DNA of 33,085 nucleotides from Rubripirellula sp. GTDB taxonomy: Bacteria; Planctomycetota; Planctomycetia; Pirellulales; Pirellulaceae. The notes beneath the pieces were generated by a model. The model was given only the letters and a program-made list of their open reading frames with translations. It was not told the origin of the DNA and did not search any database. The position numbers and the translations under genes were made by a program. Shown here piece after piece: positions 24,801 through 30,800 of the stretch. The stretch lies in the NCBI GenBank assembly GCA_029213145.1, contig JARGNK010000085.1, positions 1 through 33,085 on the forward strand, in the 5' to 3' direction. The stretch's first letter is position 1. Each line of letters starts with the position of its first letter.

Positions 24801-27800
24801 ATTTCGTTGTAGCTGATGGAGCCCGACCTGGCAAAATTCCCGGTCGTTGAACCCTCCGCGGACGAATTGGAAATGGCGAGCGTTGCCAGGATCGTTTGAT
24901 TTCCGCTTACGATGTTCAGATCCGCTGTGTTTAATTTCTCCGAATGGCGAACGTACGCTTTGACATCGTCCGTCATCAACGCCATGCCAACGACGCCCGC
25001 GTAGGCTGCGCCGGACCGGGGGTCGGAAGCTGATTGGATTTGATTTCCCGATTCAGAAATCGGGAGTGTTGGACTACTACCTTGACTGGACCGTTGACGG
25101 GTGTTGAATTGATTGACCTGCTCCGCACTTGCCTCGGCAGCGGAGTTAGCAATCGAACTCGCTACGCCGATTCCGATGTTTCTTGCCGCAACAGTGACAT
25201 TGCCAATGGAGTCCACGGCCGTCTCGGACGCTGCATCCCCCTGTTCATGGTCCGCGCCGATGTAGGCCTGAGTGTCACGCGAAACGACATTGACACCGAT
25301 GGTTAAACCAAACCCTGTCCCGCCTGATTTGCTAAACGCCCCAAGGCCATTGACCGCCACACTATTGTCATAAGCCATCACCAGCAAACTTTGATTCGTC
25401 ACGAATGAATCATCGCGCACTTCACCAATCACATCGTCTTCCGCGTCGACAACTCGGTCGCCGTTACTATCAAGCGCCTGCGGAAAAACTTCGATCACGG
25501 CATCGCTAAAGCCATCTGGCTCCAGTAAGTAATGCTCAGCCTCTTGTGAGGCAAGTGTTGGATCCAAGCTGATCGCTTGCTGGTTCCTTGCATCCGCTGC
25601 GGTTTTAGCGATCTGAATGCGACCGTGGGGTTCAAGGGAACCTGGATGAGCCGATAGAGACAAGAAAACTGGCTCATCTGCCGTCGCATCTTCAAGGCTG
25701 GCGGAAAGTCTCAGCAGGTTTGGTTGGCTTTCATCGACGACCGCATAAACCACGCTAGACAGGTTTGAACCACTCGTTTCATCCGTCCAGGTGATCGCAT
25801 CGCCCGTGCTCAACTCATAATCCGCGCCTAGGTCAATTGCGTTGCTAACAACATCGACTTGACTTCCCTCGAAAGAGATTTTTTCTATGATCACATAGTA
25901 CGGGTCGTATTCGATCAACCCGCCAATCGGCGACCCGCCCGTATGTGCGTAGATGAATTGGTCTCCCGTTTGGAGAGTATTCCACGCCTCCCCGACATCA
26001 ATTGTTTCCGATAAACCGGAAACGTCTTCCGTCACAAAATCAGCAAGCTGATAAGGAACCTCGAAAATCCCATCCGCAAGATCGATAAATTTCGATTGGT
26101 TAAAATCACCAAAAATCGGTCGCAATTCTCGCGGAATCTCGATCAACCCGCTACCAACATTGACCGTGGCTCCATCGGCAATACGAGCGATGGTTGTGTT
26201 GTCGACCGTGATTAAAGATCCACTGCCTGCGAATCCTTGCTGGCCACCTTTTCCCGCGGCTTCTGAAAATGCGATGTCAAGGAAGTCCGTATCCGCTCGA
26301 ACCGTAAGCGTGTCTGAGTGGACGCGAGATTGCCCCCGAATTTCCGCAGTGACGTCGTTGAAAAAAGTCGTCTGCAGGTAGGCACCACCAACTCCTGATT
26401 GACTGGCGCGACCACCCCCGCTCGTGAGATCCCTGATGTCCCATCCAAAAACCCCACTGACATTTGCCGTTTCTGTTTCCGTGGAAGCGCGAACCACCAC
26501 GTCCTGCGCTGCGAGGGGTTCTGCAAGGCGGATCGAGTGCCCTGCCTGTGAAACGGCGAGAGGGTCCAACAAAATAATGTTGCCCGCCAAATCTGCCAGC
26601 CGAAATAGATTTGGATCGCTCGGAACCGGCGTGATGAGGTAGCGATTTCCACTGATCAGATTAGGTAACGCGGCAACATTGACCGCGTCGTACACGATCT
26701 CGTCACCAAATTGAAACTGTGCCAAGTCGCCAAAAGCAAGACCCTGGTGATTTGCGTCAATATTGACCTTCGGATCGAAAACAAACTCATTGATGTGTGC
26801 ATCGTGATCAACGAACGCCTTACTGATGTTATCAACCAGGAATAGATTTACCGATCCTCCATATGCATTCTCGGTACCCTTCGCCTGTGTCTGCGCGTAA
26901 GAGTTAAAAAATCCGTTCTGAATCCCACCGTTCGAATTAACTTTATCAACGATGTCGTCGTATTCGTTGAATTGAAACCATTGAATATCGTAGGGCTGGA
27001 ATGTTTGGGAATTCAGTTCGATACGGCCACTCGCGTTGACGATCGCGCCGTCGCCCTGGTCTAAAGAGATTGTTCTGGGTTCAGGCCCGAATACTTCGAC
27101 TGATTGATCTGAACCGACCGAAGTGGTGGCGATGTTTTCAAACAGACCTATATTGACAGCCAGCGCGAGCGAATTCTGTCTTGCGTTGTTTGGTCGTTGA
27201 AAATCGGTTTTCGTGTCAGAAGCGACAATGGAGATCGCACTCGTTTCAGGGAAATCGACGTTCAAGGATGAGAGAGAAACGGAACCCGACGCAACAATGA
27301 CGCCAGAGTCACCAACCACAGCAGTCGCGGAAGTGGCGTGATCGGCAAAGGCGATGGCACCCGAGATCCCATATTTCTTGGCGGTCCCCTTGAATTCAGT
27401 CACCGCGTTCGAGCGTGAATGCTCAGGTTTGGAGCGGGTGAAAATGGATGACCAAAGACTCCCTGCTTGGTTAGCGGAATCTTGAACAGCACTGGTGGCG
27501 GGCTGAAAAAACTTGCCGCCCTCTCCAATCCCAACACCGGACTTAGCCGCCGTATCGTTCCTGGTGGTATCAATCGTTGAATCAAGTTTGACGGCACCAC
27601 CTGCTACGATCGTTCCACCCATCCAAACATTCGAATCAGCCTCCAGCAGCGAAATCACGAATGCCGCACCGAGTTCGCCGTTGTCATAGGCAGCAGCAGC
27701 CGAATTAACGTTGTTCGATTTTTCAATCCGTGATCGAATGTCCACGTCGCCCTGAGCATCGATTCGGGCACCAGGATTGATGGCTGTTGTCGTTTCCGCA

Positions 27801-30800
27801 TTCGTCTCTCCAAAAGCGAATGTCAGTGCACCACGGGAATCACTGCTGGTGGGCCCCAGCACCGAAGATTTAGCCGTTGACTCCAATGTGTTTTCCACCA
27901 GCGAACTGATCAACACATCCCCATTGGATTGAATGGAAACATCTTCATCGATGAGCACACGAGCGATCGGATCAGAGGAGGCATACGCGAACGCCAGTGT
28001 TGAGTTCACGGCCTCGGAATCGGAGGTGGTCTTAGCTCTGGAGGCGATCGTGACGTTGTCACCCGCGAGTGTCGTACCCGGTTCCACGTAAATCGCAGCA
28101 GTCGCTTCGGAAGTCGAAACAGCGAAGAAGACAATATTGTTTGCTAAAACGGTTTTTTCAAACAACACTTCAGTGGCGCCGACAACGCCGTCCCCCGTGA
28201 AAAAAGTATCGCTGATACTGGTTGCCGCAAGCTTGATGTCACCACCAAGCAAACTGGCATTGCTCAATGCAATCGTTGCAGCGGATTCCGCAATTTGCAC
28301 CCAAAACGGAAAAATCGGCTTCTCATCTTCCCGAGCCTCCAGGGTGATTGACCCCGCAGCGTAAGCATCCGAATCAACATTGGTGACCAACTTGGCTTGA
28401 TCGCCAATGGAGATGGCGACATCTCCACTATTTGCCGAGATACTGCTGAATGACCCGGCAAAACCCAAGTCCACAGTGTCGTAACCACTGATGGCTTCGA
28501 AAGAGAGATGCCCCGAGTCTCCGATAGTCTGACCATCTGCATTTTCATGGCGGGTCGAGATTGTTACTCCCTCTGCGACCGATAGATCTTCGCCATACAG
28601 ACTGAGGCTCTTCCCCTGCAACTGCAGGGGACCTTCGACGCGAATGATATCGCGTCCCGCAGCTCCATCCACTACTAAGTTGTAGGTGGTTGACAACGCA
28701 TGAATCGCAATCGTTTGATCATCATCCGAACCGCCGACGAACGTCAGTGTATTGTCCGATCCCGTCGGTTCCGGAATGACATGGCTGTTTCCGCCATCCA
28801 CCAACAAGAGTTCGCCAATCGCATTGCGTCTTAGCTCGGCTAATTCATTCGAATAAGTGTAAGTTGAGTTATCGAAGGAATCCGCCTGGTTGTCGATTTC
28901 CTCCACATCGAAAATAAGATTCGTGAAGGCTCCACCACGAATGATGGCCCTATCGTCATCGCCTTGCCCGCTGAGGAATAGCTGGGGTTGAAACGTATCA
29001 ACGGCAACGTCAATGCTGTCGTCACCCGCACCTGACAGGATAGAGACCGACTCGTGAGGAGTCGCGATCTGCAGCGGCTGAAACCCACCGTCATTGCTGG
29101 AGAGAAGAATCTGCCCATCTTGTGGAACAGTCAATTGGATGTCATCCGGCCCCGCGGTGGTTTCGAAAACCAGCCTGTCGATCGAGACGTTTCCCGCTAC
29201 CTCCTCCACCGTGGTGTCGAGCACTAGCTGAGCAACGCTGCTCTGACCTGCTCCGAAGTCCAGAATGTCCCAATCCGCGCCACCTCGAATCGATAGTGGT
29301 GCAACCACTTCATCGGCCAAGATACTGATCCGATCGTCGCCACCCGCAGCGTCCAGGGTGATCGATCCTTCCGGTGCATCAAACCGAATCGGCTGAAACG
29401 TCGCACTGGCTCCCTCACTGGTGACCTGCAGCCTGCCCGGAATTAAATCAGACAGCTGCAGTGTTTCGCTCATTGCCGTGCCCACGATCACAACATTTTG
29501 TGAACTTTCGATTCCGCGATACTGAATCTCCTGCATCGATGAGGTGAGTTGGATGCTGCCATCGGTCTCGCGGCCCGCTTCCTCATCAGGCTGGAAACCA
29601 ATGTCGATGGATTCCTGACCCGCCGCAATCTCGAGCGTCAGGCGATCTGAGAATCCCCAGAAGTCGTCGACCGTTATTGGAATCAACATTGCGGGTGATG
29701 CGATCGTTACGTCGTCGTCGCCTAGACCCGGCAAAATCTCCAAAGAGCCCTCGGGAGTATCCAGTGAAATATGACCAAAGCTGCCCTCCAAGTTGCCACC
29801 GGTCAACGCGATGCCGGAGGAATCACCATCGACTCGAATTTGATCATCGAAATCAGTACCAAGAATCCGAACATTCGACGAATCGTCGATACCTGCGAAC
29901 GTGGCGACCGGAACGCCATTGCGCGTGATGACGCCGGAATCACTGACGACATCGCGTTCTAGCGTCTGCGGGTCAGCACTGAGGTTCAGTTCGACTTCAA
30001 TCCGATCGGCTGCATTGATGTCCGATTGCCCCTGCAAGGATCCCGTCAAAACGCCATCAGCTTCGAAAGTAAAGGTATCGGCAAAACCACCGGCACCTAC
30101 GAGGTTCTCAACCTGAGTAAACTTCAACAAATCATTGAAGACACCCTCGTTTTCACCCGTGATCGAAAAGCGATTTTCAAGATCCGGCGCGACGATCGTG
30201 TCCGATCCCTCACCAGCATCCACCAACAACCGCAGAGACGGAGTCGGTGCTCCGGCAGCAAAGGAAAACGTGTCGTCCCCCGCACCAAATCGCAGGGTCA
30301 GTTGCCCGATGGGTTGACTGAAATCGATTGGTGAGAATGTCGGGGAGGAAGCATCGCTGGCGAGGCGAAGCCAGCCTTCATAGCGATCAGCCGTGTCATC
30401 CGATAAAATGACTTGCTGATTCGTTCCATCATCGGGAAGAACGATCGTCAACTGATCGAAGTTCGTGATGCCTTCATAGGCTGCGATCGTGACGTCATCC
30501 ACAATCGTGGAGTTGCCAATGACCTCCACGTTCTCGGAATCATAAGTTTCCAAATATTGTAGGCTGCGGTATTCATCCTCCCCGGGAAGAACGGTCGCCT
30601 GTAACACGACGGAAATCTGATCAGCATCTTCTGGGCTTCCAGTGATCAATCCGCTGATGCTGCCTCCATCTTCAATCACAAATGAATCCGTGTAACCGAC
30701 GGCACCCACTAGATTCTCGATGGACGCAAACATGAGCGTGGAGTTCAGGGATCCCACGTCTTCTGCGGTAATTCGCCATGAGTTGTCAATCTCGGGCCCA

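Noticed and set aside
17000..28620. Repeats as a CRISPR-like or DNA-level tandem array
   Set aside because: The periodicity is at protein level with diverged DNA. There are no identical short repeats with unique spacers.
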